Origin: Shewanella maritima
Lineage (GTDB): Bacteria > Pseudomonadota > Gammaproteobacteria > Enterobacterales > Shewanellaceae
Direction: 5' to 3'
Length of the DNA stretch: 64,000 nucleotides
Assembly: GCF_004295345.1 (NCBI RefSeq)
Contig: NZ_CP036200.1
Coordinates: 186,001 to 250,000, forward strand
In this document: piece by piece, positions 62,652 through 64,000 of the stretch
Numbering within the stretch: position 1 is the first letter of the stretch
Layout: each line of letters starts with the position of its first letter
Notes under the pieces: model-generated
Database searches by the model: none
What the model saw: only the letters and a program-made list of their open reading frames with translations
Told to the model about the DNA's origin: nothing
Made by a program: the position numbers and the translations under genes

Positions 62652-63665
62652 TTATTGACGTCGGCAAAATTGGCGCAAGTGTATAGTATATCTCTGCTCA
62701 GGGCTTTCAGTATGGTTATCTAACTCATTAAGGCTAGTGTCGACAATGTTGACATCGCTACCGTGTTTGCTATCACAGAGGTTTAGCGTTGTTGCTAAGT
62801 ATTGACTCGCATCACTGGTAAAAGCGCCATGACCACTTAACACAAGATCGCAACGAGCCGGACTAAATTGGTGGTGTAAACGAGTAAATATCCCGAAAAC
62901 GATGGTTAAATTATCTAGATTTGTTTCAATGCTTAAGTAAGAGCCACTGCTTTGAGGAGTTAAATGCAAGGTTAAATAATAACTGCCACTAATTGCGTTT
63001 AACGAGTATCCGCATGGGCTAAATGCATAGTCGTCAAACTTAAAGCCCACAAGTAATTCACCAATATTAAGTAGCCTACGTTGCTTGGCTGCGGTTAAGG
63101 TTTTGCCTTGCCCTTTTAGCGCCATAAAACGTGCCGCACTGTCACTATCGAGTTGGTAAAGCATTAATTCGCTAATTAAATGCTCTTGAGGTGTTAACTC
63201 TGGTAGCGGAACTAATGTTGTATCTAAATCACGATGAGTATAATAGAACATGAAATGTTGTTGCTCAGGTTTGTCACCTAACGTCAGAGATCGACCTGGT
63301 AGTTGCTGAGCTAACAGCTTTGCATCCTCAGCAAAGGTTGTAGTTTGCAGCGCCGCAAAAAGTTCGCTTTTACGTTGATACTTGAAACTAATGATATGAT
63401 CGGTAGAAATTACGCCTAATGCATAAAGCGCCGACTCAATTAAGGTTGACTGCCCACAAGTCAACAGCAGTAGTTTATTGTCCCAAATAAATAAACTCGA
63501 CTCACTCAGCACGTACGCATCGATGCAGTCATTGTGAACGTGAGATAAGATTTCAGCGCCAGCAAGCGTTAACAGCTTTGCCTTAAAGTCATCAGGCAAA
63601 GTTCTCAACGAGCCAAACTCATTCGCAACAACTATCTCAAGTTTTTTTTCACTGGCTTCAAACAT
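62652..63665 (-). CDS. S-adenosylmethionine decarboxylase, eukaryotic type
   Basis: Pyruvoyl enzyme making decarboxylated AdoMet for spermidine. 337 residues, aligned along its length with human AMD1 rather than with E. coli Spe[27 protein letters not shown] with the self-cleavage bond E55-S56, LLTCGQSTL (C70, the human Cys82 position), FNPCGYS-like [13 protein letters not shown] and YLSIETNL. All processing and catalytic residues seem kept. It sits between speA and speB. No spermidine synthase gene is visible in the window. Confidence 0.9.
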   Translation of the reverse strand: MFEASEKKLEIVVANEFGSLRTLPDDFKAKLLTLAGAEILSHVHNDCIDAYVLSESSLFIWDNKLLLLTCGQSTLIESALYALGVISTDHIISFKYQRKSELFAALQTTTFAEDAKLLAQQLPGRSLTLGDKPEQQHFMFYYTHRDLDTTLVPLPELTPQEHLISELMLYQLDSDSAARFMALKGQGKTLTAAKQRRLLNIGELLVGFKFDDYAFSPCGYSLNAISGSYYLTLHLTPQSSGSYLSIETNLDNLTIVFGIFTRLHHQFSPARCDLVLSGHGAFTSDASQYLATTLNLCDSKHGSDVNIVDTSLNELDNHTESPEQRYTIHLRQFCRRQ

Positions 63666-63673
63666 CTAACCAC

Positions 63674-63707
63674 TCAAAAACTCGCGCCGCAGCAAAAGTT
63701 GCGGCGC
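63674..63707 (-). terminator. Hairpin, possible terminator, between speA and the AdoMet decarboxylase gene
   Basis: Minus strand: GCGCCGCA, loop, TGCGGCGC, GAG, TTTTT; 12 nt after the speA stop. It may reduce expression of the two downstream genes. Confidence 0.6.
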
Positions 63708-63718
63708 AAGTGACACCG

Positions 63719-64000
63719 CTAGGAGAAATCTTCTAAATAGGTGTAGCCTTTCAGGCCAAGCTGCAATTCTTCAAGAATTGATGCACGCTCATTCTCTACA
63801 ATGTGCTTGTTGACGAGTTCTTCGTAGGTACGCATAAATTCTACTGCATCAAGATTCACGTATCTAAGCACATCAGCGACAGTATCGCCCTCTAGCACTG
63901 AGTCAATATTGGCTAAACCTTGATCATCTAAACGCACTACTGCAGAGTTAGTATCGCCAAATAAGTTGTGTAGATCGCCCAAAATTTCTTGATAAGCACC
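63719..64000 (-). CDS. speA: Biosynthetic arginine decarboxylase, C-terminal end (runs off the window)
   Basis: The last 93 codons of SpeA, which converts arginine to agmatine using PLP. The visible tail [36 protein letters not shown] and [13 protein letters not shown] matches the C-terminus of E. coli SpeA. The catalytic domains are beyond base 64000. It is the first visible gene of speA, AdoMet decarboxylase, speB. Confidence 0.93.
   Translation of the reverse strand, partial: GAYQEILGDLHNLFGDTNSAVVRLDDQGLANIDSVLEGDTVADVLRYVNLDAVEFMRTYEELVNKHIVENERASILEELQLGLKGYTYLEDFS

Overview
This window is chromosomal DNA of a marine gammaproteobacterium, most likely Shewanella. The main pointers are the pair for 8-amino-Kdo synthesis next to kdsB (37.2-40.3 kb), a set of small conserved proteins typical of the group (DUF2897, DUF3334, DUF3802, DUF2069), a eukaryotic-type AdoMet decarboxylase beside speA/speB, and the perM-bepA-yfgD-hda-uraA neighbourhood. 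There is no rRNA, recognisable tRNA, CRISPR array, prophage or intact insertion sequence.

Layout. 0-10 kb: 5' part of ftsK, lrp divergent from ald, a GAF-PAS-GGDEF-EAL protein, a RsmB-type rRNA methyltransferase, and a glucose-type MFS transporter. 9.2-29.7 kb: a maltodextrin/starch utilisation region. It holds a cytoplasmic GH13 alpha-glucosidase, a TonB-dependent receptor, a flavin-dependent halogenase-like protein, an exported GH13 cyclomaltodextrinase-like enzyme, a GH13 alpha-amylase lipoprotein, a GH97 SusB-like enzyme, a GPH-type maltose transporter, a GH15 glucoamylase lipoprotein and a LacI-family regulator. 29.8-33.6 kb: DUF3334 protein, then ptsH, ptsI and crr. 33.8-43.4 kb: yffB-dapE-M15 peptidase, carbonic anhydrase, kdnA-kdnB-kdsB, DUF2897, an AbgT transporter and a GNAT protein. 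43.6-52.2 kb: perM-tusA-like, bepA-yfgD-DUF2069, a diguanylate cyclase, hda, DUF2066 and uraA. 52.3-64 kb: a choice-of-anchor I lipoprotein, a Bcr-type exporter, ilvIH, a two-domain retropepsin-like protein, DUF3802, YceI, pdxH-yaiI, and the polyamine set speA-speD-speB running off the right end.

How the genes work together. The inferred scheme for the sugar region is: the receptor brings maltodextrins through the outer membrane; surface or periplasmic amylase, glucoamylase, cyclomaltodextrinase and SusB-like enzymes cut them; the two MFS carriers take up maltose and glucose; and the cytoplasmic GH13 finishes the job. Three promoters in this region share one layout: a near-identical palindrome around ATACGTAT, then a -35 box 19-20 nt from the palindrome start, then an 18-nt spacer and a -10 box. 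One drives the receptor, one the divergent GH13 gene, and one a roughly 200-nt structured leader or small RNA that ends in a strong terminator 83 nt before the maltose transporter. That third transcript is the best candidate here for something undescribed.

Three genes (the TonB receptor, ptsI and bepA) are each split by one missing base in a G or C run. The uniform pattern suggests under-called homopolymers in the assembly rather than three independent pseudogenes, but the raw sequence alone cannot settle this.
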